From Marinactinospora thermotolerans DSM 45154 (GTDB lineage: Bacteria; Actinomycetota; Actinomycetes; Streptosporangiales; Streptosporangiaceae), in the NCBI RefSeq assembly GCF_900167435.1, contig NZ_FUWS01000008.1, forward strand, positions 222,858-286,857: a stretch of 64,000 nt of DNA, in the 5' to 3' direction. The notes under the pieces were generated by a model. The model saw only the letters and a list, made by a program, of their open reading frames with translations. It ran no database searches and was not told where the DNA came from. This document shows positions 8,034-16,056 of the stretch, piece by piece. Position numbers and translations under genes: made by a program. Numbering within the stretch: position 1 is the stretch's first letter; each line of letters starts with the position of its first letter.

Positions 8034-8146
8034 GATAGGTTCGGGCAAAAGACGCCCATGGCTGCTTTTAAACTCGGTTGGCAGTGCGTGCCGGGACCGT
8101 ACCGGTCGGCCCGCCACAGATTCCGCAGACGAGGGGAATGACGAGA

Positions 8147-10060
8147 GTGACGCTGCTCGAGTCGATCGGAAATCCGGACGACCTGAAGAAACTCGCCGTG
8201 GACCGGCTCCCCCGGCTGGCGGATGAGATCCGGGAGTTCCTCATCGCGGAAGTCTCCCGGACCGGGGGGCACATCGGCCCCAACCTGGGTGTCGTGGAGC
8301 TGACGATCGCCCTGCACCGCGTGTTCGACTCCCCGCGTGACCCCATCCTGTTCGACACCGGACACCAGTCCTACGTGCACAAGCTGCTCACCGGGCGGCA
8401 GGACTTCAGCCGGCTGCGCCAGCAGGGCGGACTGTCCGGCTACCCCTCCCGCGCCGAGTCCGAGCACGATTTCGTCGAGAACTCCCACGCCTCCACCGCG
8501 CTGTCCTACGCCGACGGCCTGGCAAAGGCCAACCAGCTGCTCGGCCGCACCGACCGCACCGTCGTCGCCGTGATCGGTGACGGCGCGCTCACCGGCGGCA
8601 TGGCCTGGGAGGCGCTCAACAACATCGCCGAGGGGCGCGACCGCCGGGTCGTCATCGTCGTCAACGACAACGGCCGTTCCTACTCGCCCACGATCGGCGG
8701 CCTGGCCGACCACCTCGCCTCCCTGCGCATGACCCAGGGCTACGAGCAGGTCCTCGACATGGCCAAGAACGCGATCAACCGCGCGCCGGTCGTCGGCCCG
8801 CCGTTGTACGAGGCGCTGCACGGGCTGAAGAAGGGGCTCAAGGACGCCATCCAGCCCCAGGTGCTGTTCGAGGACCTCGGCCTGAAGTACCTCGGGCCGA
8901 TCGACGGCCACGACGAGCAGGCGGTCGAGCGCGCGCTGCGCCGGGCCCGCGCCTTCGGCGGCCCGGTCATCGTCCACTGCATCACGCAGAAGGGCAAGGG
9001 GTACGCCCCCGCCGAGAACCACGAGGAGGACCAGTTCCACGCCACCGGCGTCTTCGACGCCGAGACCGGTGAGGCCAAGCCCAAGTCCGGCCTGAGCTGG
9101 ACCTCGGTCTTCGGCGAGGAGATGGTCGCGCTCGGCGCCGAACGCGACGACGTCGTCGCCATCACCGCGGCGATGCTGCACCCCACGGGCCTGGCGCCGT
9201 TCGCCGAGGCCTACCCCGACCGCGTCTACGACGTCGGCATCGCCGAGCAGCACGCGGCGACCTCGGCCGCGGGCCTGGCGATGGGGGGCCTGCACCCGGT
9301 CGTCGCCGTCTACGCGACCTTCCTCAACCGCTGTTTCGACCAGGTTCTGATGGACGTCGCGCTGCACCGTCAGGGCGTCACCTTCTGCCTGGACCGCGCC
9401 GGCATCACCGGCGACGACGGCGCCAGCCACAACGGCATGTGGGACCTGTCGATCCTCCAGGTGGTCCCCAACCTGGGCCTGGCCGTGCCGCGCGACGCCC
9501 AGCGGCTGCGCGAGCTGCTGCGCGAGGCGGTCGCCGTCGACGACGGTCCCACGGTGGTGCGCTACCCCAAGGGCACGGTCGCCCCGGAGATCCCCGCCAT
9601 CGGCAAGGCCGGCGGCATGGACGTGTTGCGCCGCGCGGGCGACACCGGCGCGACCGAGGACCTGCTGCTCGTCGCGGTCGGCTCGATGGCCCAGACGTGC
9701 TGCGAGACCGCCGACCGGCTGGCCGACCAGGGGATCGGGGTGACCGTGGTCGACCCGCGCTGGGTCAAGCCGCTGGACCCGGCGCTGGTCACGGAGGCCG
9801 CCCGGCACAGGGTCGTCGCCGTGGTCGAGGACAACGGCCGGGTGGGCGCGGTCGGCGACGCGGTGGCGCGCGCGCTGCGCGACGCCGACCTGGACATCCC
9901 GGTCCGCACCTTCGGGATCGAGCAGGACTTCCTGGACCACGCCAAGCGCGACGTGATCCTCGCCGAGATGGGGCTGACCTCCCAGGACCTCGCCCGCAAG
10001 CTCACCGAGACGGTCGCGCGCCACACCGAGCGTTCCCGCGAGGACGAGCCGGCCCAGTAG
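8147..10060 (+). CDS. dxs: 1-deoxy-D-xylulose-5-phosphate synthase
   Basis: The 637-residue thiamine-diphosphate enzyme condenses pyruvate and glyceraldehyde 3-phosphate, the first step of the MEP isoprenoid pathway. The ThDP motif runs from [16 protein letters not shown] (about 144) to [15 protein letters not shown]. The catalytic Glu region [17 protein letters not shown] is near 361 and the CFCLDRAG-like segment [19 protein letters not shown] is intact. The first residues [16 protein letters not shown] match actinobacterial Dxs starts, so GTG at 8147 (GAGGGG 10 bp upstream) is preferred to ATG at 8138. It is followed by a hairpin terminator and then fprA. Confidence 0.96.
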   Translation: MTLLESIGNPDDLKKLAVDRLPRLADEIREFLIAEVSRTGGHIGPNLGVVELTIALHRVFDSPRDPILFDTGHQSYVHKLLTGRQDFSRLRQQGGLSGYPSRAESEHDFVENSHASTALSYADGLAKANQLLGRTDRTVVAVIGDGALTGGMAWEALNNIAEGRDRRVVIVVNDNGRSYSPTIGGLADHLASLRMTQGYEQVLDMAKNAINRAPVVGPPLYEALHGLKKGLKDAIQPQVLFEDLGLKYLGPIDGHDEQAVERALRRARAFGGPVIVHCITQKGKGYAPAENHEEDQFHATGVFDAETGEAKPKSGLSWTSVFGEEMVALGAERDDVVAITAAMLHPTGLAPFAEAYPDRVYDVGIAEQHAATSAAGLAMGGLHPVVAVYATFLNRCFDQVLMDVALHRQGVTFCLDRAGITGDDGASHNGMWDLSILQVVPNLGLAVPRDAQRLRELLREAVAVDDGPTVVRYPKGTVAPEIPAIGKAGGMDVLRRAGDTGATEDLLLVAVGSMAQTCCETADRLADQGIGVTVVDPRWVKPLDPALVTEAARHRVVAVVEDNGRVGAVGDAVARALRDADLDIPVRTFGIEQDFLDHAKRDVILAEMGLTSQDLARKLTETVARHTERSREDEPAQ

Positions 10061-10066
10061 TCCGAT

Positions 10067-10091
10067 GTGGGCGGGGCGTCGCCCTGCCCAC
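10067..10091 (+). terminator. Hairpin after dxs
   Basis: The 11-bp arms GTGGGCGGGGC and GCCCTGCCCAC pair with a single G-U wobble around a 3-nt loop, starting 7 bp after the dxs stop. There is no T-tract. Confidence 0.55.
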
Positions 10092-10139
10092 GGGATCACC
10101 GCCGCGACCGCGAGGGCCGGGGTGGGCGACAATAGGACC

Positions 10140-11495
10140 ATGACCACTCCCGACCTCCTGCGCGTAGCGGTGATCGGTTCCGGCCCCGCGGGCATCTACA
10201 CCGCCGACGCCCTCACGCGGCAGACCCGCCAGCCCGTGGCCGTGGACATCATCGATCGCCTGCCCACCCCCTACGGCCTGGTACGTTACGGCGTCGCCCC
10301 CGACCACACCTCGATCAAGGGAGTGGCCCGTTCGCTGCGCCGGGTCCTGGAGCACCCGGACGTGCGGTTCGTCGGCGGGGTGGAGTTCGGGCGTGACGTC
10401 ACCCGGGCCGACCTGGCCCGCGCCTATCACGCCGTCGTGTACGCCACCGGGGCCACCGTCGACCGCCGTCTGGGGGTCCCGGGGGAGGACCTGCCCGGCA
10501 GTGTCGCCGCCACCGACTTCGTCAACTGGTACTGCGGCCACCCCGACTCCGAGGTGGAGCGCTTCCTGCTCGACGCCGAGGAGGTCGCGGTGGTCGGCGC
10601 GGGCAACGTCGCCCTGGACGTCGTGCGCATCCTCGCCAAGGACGCCCATGAGCTGCGGGGCACCGACATCCCCCAGCCGGTCCTCGACGTTTTGGCGGCC
10701 AGCCGGGTGCGCCGCATCCACCTGCTCGCCCGGAGGGGCCCGATGCAGGCCAAGTTCACCGCCAACGAGCTGCGTGAACTGGGCCGTCTCCGCGACGCCG
10801 ACGTGTCGGTGCGCTCCGCGGACGTCGACGTGGACCTCAACAGCGAGGCCATGCTGCACGCGGCCCGCGCGGCGCGCACCAATATCGAGATCCTCGGCTC
10901 GTGGGCGGGGCGCGCGCCCCTGGGCCGGTCGCGCCGGATCGAGATCCGCTTCTGGACCCGGCCGATCGCCGTCCACGGCGCCACCCGGGTCGAGGGGGTC
11001 GAGCTGGAGCGGACCCGCCTGGACGAGGAGGGGCGCCTGGTGGGGACCGGCGAGACCGAGTCCCTGCCGGTCGGGATGGTCTTCCGGTCGATCGGCTATG
11101 CCAGCGTTCCGTTGCCGGGGGTGCCCTTCGACCCGTCGGCGCGCACCGTCCCCCACAGCGAGGGCCGGGTCCTCGATAGCCGTGGCGAGGTTGTTGTGGG
11201 CGACTACGTCGCGGGCTGGCTCAAGCGCGGCGCCTCCGGGGTGATCGGCACCAACAAGTCCGACGCCGCGGCGACCGTCCGCTCCCTGCTGGCCGACGCT
11301 CCCACGCTGGTGGCGAAGGCGCCCGCCCTGGACGGGTTGGACGACCTCCTCCAGGGGCGCGGCGCCGTCGTGACCGACTACCAGGACTGGCTGGCGATCG
11401 ACGCGGCCGAGGCCGCCCGGGGCGCCGAGCTGGGCCGTGGCGAGCGGGTCAAGCTCGCGGGCTGGCGCGAGCTCTACGACGCGATCGGGCGTTAG
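10140..11495 (+). CDS. fprA: NADPH-ferredoxin reductase, FprA/adrenodoxin-reductase type
   Basis: The 451-residue flavoprotein moves electrons from NADPH through FAD to ferredoxins that serve cytochromes P450 and other enzymes. The FAD-binding GSGPAG is at 13-18, followed by DRLPTPYGLVRYGVAPDH, a signature of adrenodoxin-reductase-like enzymes. The NADPH fold shows VVGAGNVALDVVRIL near 150, and the C-terminal FAD segment is VGDYVAGWLKRGASGVIGTNKSDA. The length matches mycobacterial FprA. The ATG at 10140 directly precedes the conserved N-terminus. The paired ferredoxin is not in the window. Confidence 0.93.
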   Translation: MTTPDLLRVAVIGSGPAGIYTADALTRQTRQPVAVDIIDRLPTPYGLVRYGVAPDHTSIKGVARSLRRVLEHPDVRFVGGVEFGRDVTRADLARAYHAVVYATGATVDRRLGVPGEDLPGSVAATDFVNWYCGHPDSEVERFLLDAEEVAVVGAGNVALDVVRILAKDAHELRGTDIPQPVLDVLAASRVRRIHLLARRGPMQAKFTANELRELGRLRDADVSVRSADVDVDLNSEAMLHAARAARTNIEILGSWAGRAPLGRSRRIEIRFWTRPIAVHGATRVEGVELERTRLDEEGRLVGTGETESLPVGMVFRSIGYASVPLPGVPFDPSARTVPHSEGRVLDSRGEVVVGDYVAGWLKRGASGVIGTNKSDAAATVRSLLADAPTLVAKAPALDGLDDLLQGRGAVVTDYQDWLAIDAAEAARGAELGRGERVKLAGWRELYDAIGR

Positions 11496-12304
11496 GCGCG
11501 TCGTCGGCGCGGCCGCGCCCGGCGGATCGCCACGGTCCGTGGTGGGTCGTCGCGGACCGGCCGACGTCCAGCGGGACCGCGTGGGGTCGTCGTCGTCCCG
11601 GACCTCGCAGGGGCGGCCAAGGCCGGATGCTCCGGCGGAATCGAGGGGGCGGGTCACGCCCGAGCGGAACGGGTCCTGGGTCGGCGCATCCGCGTGCGTC
11701 GGCGGACGGCGCGTTCGGCCGGGCGCCACGGTCCGCTGCCCGGCCGGTCCCGAAGCGGGCCGACCGGTGCACCATCCGCCCCGTGACGGGGGTCCGCTCG
11801 CCCTGGTGGCCACGGGCCGGTACCCGACCGCGGCCGGGAGATGGTCCATCTTCGGGCGCGGCGCCGCCTTCCCCGCGCGGGGCCGCGCCCGGCCGGTCGG
11901 TCGCGGCGGCCGGGCCGGCTCCCGGGGGCGCCCGCCGGCCTTACGGGCCGGTGAGGAGAGCGGCGTGGCGTCGTGAAACGGCGCTTCGCCGTTCGGGGCG
12001 GTGGCGCGGGACCGCTGAGCCCCGCCGCGCGGCCGTCATCACCGCCGTCGCGCTGACGTGGGCGTGACACGTCGACGACTTCCCGCGCGGGGCGGCACAC
12101 GCCCTTTTCCCGGACGCGACCGGAGCCGGTGGGTGTGACCATCGTCGGGCGCGGGCCGGCTGGAAGAACACGGTGACGTGTCCGGCGGCCGGCCCGGCCC
12201 ACAGGCCGGCCCCAGGTGGTGCCGTCGGGCGCGCGGTGTTCGGCGGGGCAAGACGCCCGAACCCGGCAGTGGACCGTGCCGGCGGGGGCGGTCACGTGCG
12301 TCCG
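11496..12304. other. Gene-free stretch of 809 bp
   Basis: Several overlapping open frames exist on both strands, as expected at this GC content. None has family-like content, a consistent third-position pattern or a good ribosome site. I see no RNA gene, repeat array or clear terminator. It could hold a decayed gene or regulatory sequence for the CGNR gene beyond it. Confidence 0.5.
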
Positions 12305-12826
12305 TCAGGACGCCGGAGCCTGGCGGGCGCGTTCCTGGTGGCGGCGGGCCTTCAGGCGGTTACCGCAGGTCTTCATCGAGCACCAGCGGGCGGTGTTGGC
12401 GCGGCTGCGGTCGAGGAGGAAGAGGCGGCACTCGTCGTTGCCGCAGGGGCGCAACCGGCCCGGCCTGCGTTCCCGGACGTCGTACCAGGCGAGCACCAGC
12501 TCCACCGCGATCAGCCGCTCGGGCGGTGCCTGGAGACGCCACCGCAGGACTGACCCGCCGACCTCGGGGAGCCGGGAGACGCCGGCGAGTATCCGCTGTA
12601 GCTCCGCCTCGGGTACGGGGCCGCGTGTGGCGGTCTGGAGCACGTCCCTGGTCGTTCGCAGCCAGTCGAGCGCCGACGTGTCGGCGGGGCCGCCATGCTC
12701 TCGCGCCCATCGCCGCAGTACGGCGTCATCGGCCCATAGATCCTGGGGCCGGCCGTCCACCATCGGGGTGCTGTTCAGCGCTTCGAGCAGCGCTCCTTCG
12801 TCGATCACGTCCGCCCACCTCCCCAT
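12305..12826 (-). CDS. CGNR zinc-finger (ABATE domain) regulatory protein
   Basis: The 173-residue protein has a helical N-terminal ABATE-like domain (about 10-110, ending LQAPPERLIAVELVLAWYDVRERRP split across helices). The C-terminal CGNR zinc finger is C128-x4-C133 (RPCGNDECRLFLLDRSR) and C149-x4-C154 with the family-defining CGNR at 154-157, followed by a basic tail. Proteins of this type are presumed transcription factors. It is divergent from an alpha/beta hydrolase, and the 89-bp shared intergenic region is built of nested inverted repeats, so it probably controls both genes. Confidence 0.88.
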   Translation of the reverse strand: MGRWADVIDEGALLEALNSTPMVDGRPQDLWADDAVLRRWAREHGGPADTSALDWLRTTRDVLQTATRGPVPEAELQRILAGVSRLPEVGGSVLRWRLQAPPERLIAVELVLAWYDVRERRPGRLRPCGNDECRLFLLDRSRANTARWCSMKTCGNRLKARRHQERARQAPAS

Positions 12827-12913
12827 CTAACCCTCTTCGTTGGCTTGACAGGTTATCTCGGATCCGGTCCACTGGGGACAGAGATAACCGCCTTAAGGGA
12901 TTTTGAGGGTTAG
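12827..12913. promoter_or_regulatory. Two nested perfect inverted repeats plus -35 box in divergent promoter
   Basis: Outer arms CTAACCCTC (12827-12835) and GAGGGTTAG (12905-12913) touch both start regions. Inner arms GGTTATCTC (12851-12859) and GAGATAACC (12881-12889) are also perfect. All four half sites share a GGTTA/TAACC core. A consensus -35, TTGACA (12845-12850), abuts the inner left arm, with a weak -10 TCCACT at 12868. This layout is expected for operators of the adjacent CGNR regulator. Confidence 0.6.
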
Positions 12914-12915
12914 CC

Positions 12916-13797
12916 ATGATGGACATCCGCCACCAGTACGCCGCCGTGCGCGGACACCGCGTCTTCTATCGGGAGGCCGGACCCCGCGACGCGCCGGCCC
13001 TGGTGCTCCTGCACGGATTCCCCACCAGCTCACGCATGTTCCGCCGGTTGATCCCCGAACTCGCCGACCGGTTCCGCGTCATCGCCCCCGACCACCTCGG
13101 CTTCGGCCACTCCGACACCCCGCCCGCCGACACGTTCCACTACACCTTCGACGCGCTCGCCGACATCACAGCGGAGCTTCTGACCGGGCTCGGTGTCACC
13201 GACTACGCCATGTACGTGCAGGACTACGGTGCGCCCATCGGGTGGCGGCTCGCGTTGCGTAACCCCGAGGCGCTCACCGCGGTGATCACCCAGAACGGCA
13301 ACGCCTACGAGGAGGGGTTCGTCCCGGAGTTCTGGGCGCCCGTGTGGGCCTACGCGAAGGACCCGGGGCCTGGGACGGAGCCGGGGGTCCGTGCCGCCCT
13401 CGAACTGGACGCCCTCCGCTGGCAGTACCTCCACGGGGTGGACCGCCCCGAACTGGTCGACCCCGACACCTGGACGGCCGACCACCGTGACATCAGCCGC
13501 CCCGGCAATGACCTCGTCCAGCTCGCCCTCTTCCGCGACTACGCCACCAACCCGCCGCTCTACCCGCGGGTGCACGCCTACTTCCGGGAGAGCCGCGTCC
13601 CGCTGCTGGCGGTATGGGGGGCGCAGGACCGTATCTTCGGTCCGGACGGCGCGCGTGCCTTCGCGCGGGACCTGCCCGACGCCGAGATCCACCTGGTGCC
13701 CGGGGGCGGGCACTTCCTGCTTGAGAGCCACCTGGACAGCACGGTGGAGCGCATCCGGGACTTCTTGGCCCGCAGGCTGCCGGCGGCCCGGATGTGA
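12916..13797 (+). CDS. Alpha/beta hydrolase, haloalkane dehalogenase/epoxide hydrolase-like
   Basis: The 293-residue hydrolase has the oxyanion motif HGFP at 33-36 and the strand-turn APDHLGFGHSD. The nucleophile elbow is YVQDYGAPIGW with Asp103 in place of Ser, which puts it with haloalkane dehalogenases and epoxide hydrolases, not esterases. The acid (GAQDRIFG near 239) and the catalytic His (VPGGGHFLLE near 266) are in the usual places. The cap domain lies between about 135 and 225. The substrate is unknown. The expression is probably set by the divergent CGNR protein. The ATG at 12916 (Met-Met) lies 2 bp after the outer operator arm. Confidence 0.85.
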   Translation: MMDIRHQYAAVRGHRVFYREAGPRDAPALVLLHGFPTSSRMFRRLIPELADRFRVIAPDHLGFGHSDTPPADTFHYTFDALADITAELLTGLGVTDYAMYVQDYGAPIGWRLALRNPEALTAVITQNGNAYEEGFVPEFWAPVWAYAKDPGPGTEPGVRAALELDALRWQYLHGVDRPELVDPDTWTADHRDISRPGNDLVQLALFRDYATNPPLYPRVHAYFRESRVPLLAVWGAQDRIFGPDGARAFARDLPDAEIHLVPGGGHFLLESHLDSTVERIRDFLARRLPAARM

Positions 13798-13962
13798 CGT
13801 CTTGCGGGCGGGGTCACCGGCCGGGACGGCGCTCCTCCTGGGGGTCGGCGGTGGGCCTCCCGGCCGGTGGCGCTGCCGGTGGCCGTTCCCGGGGACCGCG
13901 CGTGCGCTCCGCGCCGCCACGATGGCGAGGCGGTCCCGGCCGCGCGGTCCGGCGGGCTCGGA

Positions 13963-15057
13963 TCAGCGCACGAGCCGCCCCTCGGCGTCGAAGGTGTTGC
14001 AGGCCCCCGCGCTGTCGGCGTCCCAGCCCTCCTCGAACCAGTGCTGGCGGTTGTCGGTGGTGCCGTGGGTCTCGGAGTCCCCGCCGCCGTTGAAGTCGGT
14101 GTTGATCGCCTCGGCCTGCGCGTCGTCGTAGACGTCGAACGCCCGCAGGGCGATCCCGCCCAGGCAGTCGGCCTGTAGCTCGGCGCGCCGGGTCACGGCC
14201 AAGGCCGCCCTCTCACTCTTGGCGGAGAGTTCCATCTCGGTGACGACGCCGAGCAGCCCCAGCTCGGCCTGGAGGTAGTGGCCGTACTCGTGGGCGATCA
14301 GCGCGCCCCAGACCCCCTCGTCGTCGGGTGCGGCGAGGTACCCGGCGAGCTGGCGGATGCTGGGCAGCAGCACGGTGATCGTGTTCGTCCACTCCTCGTA
14401 GTAGGCGAGCGTGACACCGTCCTGTTCGATGTCCTCCTCGGGCCAGTCCTGGGGCAGTTCCTCCAGGACGACGTAGGTCGGCGCCTGCGGGCGCAGGCCG
14501 AGATCGGTGAGCCGGGGCGTCCACACCTCGTCCAGGCAGGCTCCGAGCGCGGAGGTGAACGCCTCCCACGAGCCGGCGGAGTCGAGATCGAGTTCGGGAG
14601 GGGAGCAGCGCGCCGCGTCGGGGGCCGGCAGCGCGTAGAAGGGGTGCTCGGCCAGGTCGATCTCGGCCGGGCCGGGCGCCTGGACCAGGGTGAGGTCGAG
14701 CGTGTGGGCGGGGCCGGGTTTGCCGGTCGCGCCGTCGGGAGAGCTGAGGGAGCCGGCGACGAGGACGACGCAGACGACGAGGGAGATCAGCGAGGCGACG
14801 GCGGCACCGCCGGCGCTGATCCACAGCGCCGGTCCCGGCGGGTGGTCCGGTGGAGCCGGCCGCGGCGGGGGCGGGGCGACCGCCCCGGGATGCGGTGGGA
14901 GGTAGGGGGGCGGGAACGGGTGGGGCGGGGGAGTGGGGAGACGAGGGGGAGGACCGGCGGTGCGCGCTTCGCGGGGGGCGTCGTCGGGCATCGGGTCCGG
15001 GCCGGAGCCTGGGGAGGCGCCGCCGCGGATGGTGTCCAAAGAAGCTTCCTTCTCCAT
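13963..15057 (-). CDS. Membrane-anchored neutral zinc metallopeptidase (YpfJ-like)
   Basis: The 364-residue protein starts with about 75 residues very rich in proline (PPPHPFPPPYLPPHPG and similar), then one membrane helix (VASLISLVVCVVLVAG, about 87-105), then an extracellular domain. The zinc-site motif HEYGH (IAHEYGHYLQAELG, near residue 253) and the later Glu/Asp-containing RRAELQADCLGGIALRAF define the YpfJ/putative neutral zinc metallopeptidase family. The end reads DNRQHWFEEGWD, also typical. The substrate is unknown; cell-wall or secreted protein processing is a guess. It is transcribed toward the hydrolase gene. Confidence 0.85.
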   Translation of the reverse strand: MEKEASLDTIRGGASPGSGPDPMPDDAPREARTAGPPPRLPTPPPHPFPPPYLPPHPGAVAPPPPRPAPPDHPPGPALWISAGGAAVASLISLVVCVVLVAGSLSSPDGATGKPGPAHTLDLTLVQAPGPAEIDLAEHPFYALPAPDAARCSPPELDLDSAGSWEAFTSALGACLDEVWTPRLTDLGLRPQAPTYVVLEELPQDWPEEDIEQDGVTLAYYEEWTNTITVLLPSIRQLAGYLAAPDDEGVWGALIAHEYGHYLQAELGLLGVVTEMELSAKSERAALAVTRRAELQADCLGGIALRAFDVYDDAQAEAINTDFNGGGDSETHGTTDNRQHWFEEGWDADSAGACNTFDAEGRLVR

Positions 15058-15141
15058 GAACAGCTTTAATCGTGGCGATCAACTCTATTCGGGCACAAAG
15101 GGGTGTGAGTGTACAGCACCCGTTTCAGGGCTGGATCGTGA

Positions 15142-15900
15142 TCAATGGGTGGGTGGGCGGTACTGCACGCCCAAGTCCGTCAGGATGTCGCGCAACTCGG
15201 CCTCGAACATCGGCTCCATGGCCTCCATGGAGAACGCCAGGTGCTGGAAGACCTCCATGCACACCAGCCCGTAGAGCCGCACCCAGCAGGAGGTGAGCAC
15301 CCGCAGCGCACCGATGGAGGCGTTGGGGGTGGTGAAACGGGTCTGCTCGCCGAAGGCGACGAGCTGGCGGACCAGCGCGGGCGGAAGGTCCTCCTCGGCG
15401 GGCAGGGGGAAGCGGCGCTCCTCCAGCAGCCGGTCGAACAGGGTCAGGAAGGTCGCCGCGAAACGCCGGCCGGATTCGAGGGCCGCGCTGTCGTGTGGAA
15501 CCGGGTGTTCGGGGGCGGAGGAGGCGAAGAGCAGCGCGAACTCCGCGCGGTGGGTGACCGCCCAGGAGCGGAAGGCGCGCAGTGACGCCAGGATGCGCCC
15601 GTCCACGTCGTCGCGGTCGACGCCCTCCTCGGCCCGGGTGACGGTCTGTGACAGCTCGGTGAAGAAGTCGGCTCGTAGGGCCGTCATCAGGTCGTCGAGG
15701 CTGGAGAAGTAGCGGTAGAGGCCGGGGGCGGTCATGCCCATGTCGCGTGCCACGGCGCGCAGGGAGACGCCGTTGGGGCCGTGTTCGGCCAGGTGATGGC
15801 GGGCGGTCTCCTTGATCTCGGTGAGAGTCGCCTCGCGTAGCCGTTCCCGGCGTGTCCGTGGTGTTGCCGTGCCGGCTTCGTGTGCGTACACCGGAGCCAC
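15142..15900 (-). CDS. TetR-family repressor (divergent from MmpL-like exporter)
   Basis: The 252-residue protein has the TetR DNA-binding domain at about 25-75 (ARHHLAEHGPNGVSLRAVARDMGMTAPGLYRYF split over helix-turn-helix and recognition helix) and a larger all-helical ligand-binding domain resembling the WHG/TetR_C_25 type. It is divergent from an MmpL-type exporter. A perfect 24-bp palindrome lies 80 bp before its start, so it very likely represses that exporter and possibly itself in response to a lipophilic compound. Confidence 0.88.
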   Translation of the reverse strand: MAPVYAHEAGTATPRTRRERLREATLTEIKETARHHLAEHGPNGVSLRAVARDMGMTAPGLYRYFSSLDDLMTALRADFFTELSQTVTRAEEGVDRDDVDGRILASLRAFRSWAVTHRAEFALLFASSAPEHPVPHDSAALESGRRFAATFLTLFDRLLEERRFPLPAEEDLPPALVRQLVAFGEQTRFTTPNASIGALRVLTSCWVRLYGLVCMEVFQHLAFSMEAMEPMFEAELRDILTDLGVQYRPPTH

Positions 15901-15980
15901 CTATCCCGCCCACTTTGATCCGGATGAACCGGACATGCCCTACCTCACACCATAGGTGAGTGAATGGCGACCTTTTGAGT

Positions 15981-16004
15981 GAACACCGTAAGCTTACGGT
16001 GTTC
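15981..16004. promoter_or_regulatory. Perfect 24-bp palindromic operator (TetR/MmpL)
   Basis: The half site GAACACCGTAAG is followed immediately by its exact inverted copy, giving 12-bp arms with no spacer. It sits in the 156-bp divergent region, 53 bp before the exporter start. Size and position are typical for a TetR-family operator. Confidence 0.8.
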
Positions 16005-16056
16005 GCACCGTTTTCGCCGTTCACCCAACGTTAACAGGAAGCCGAGGAACGGGTTC

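Noticed and set aside
11437..12295. Several open frames on both strands in the 11.5-12.3 kb gap
   Set aside because: All are Arg/Pro/Gly-rich, overlap each other and lack motifs or ribosome sites.
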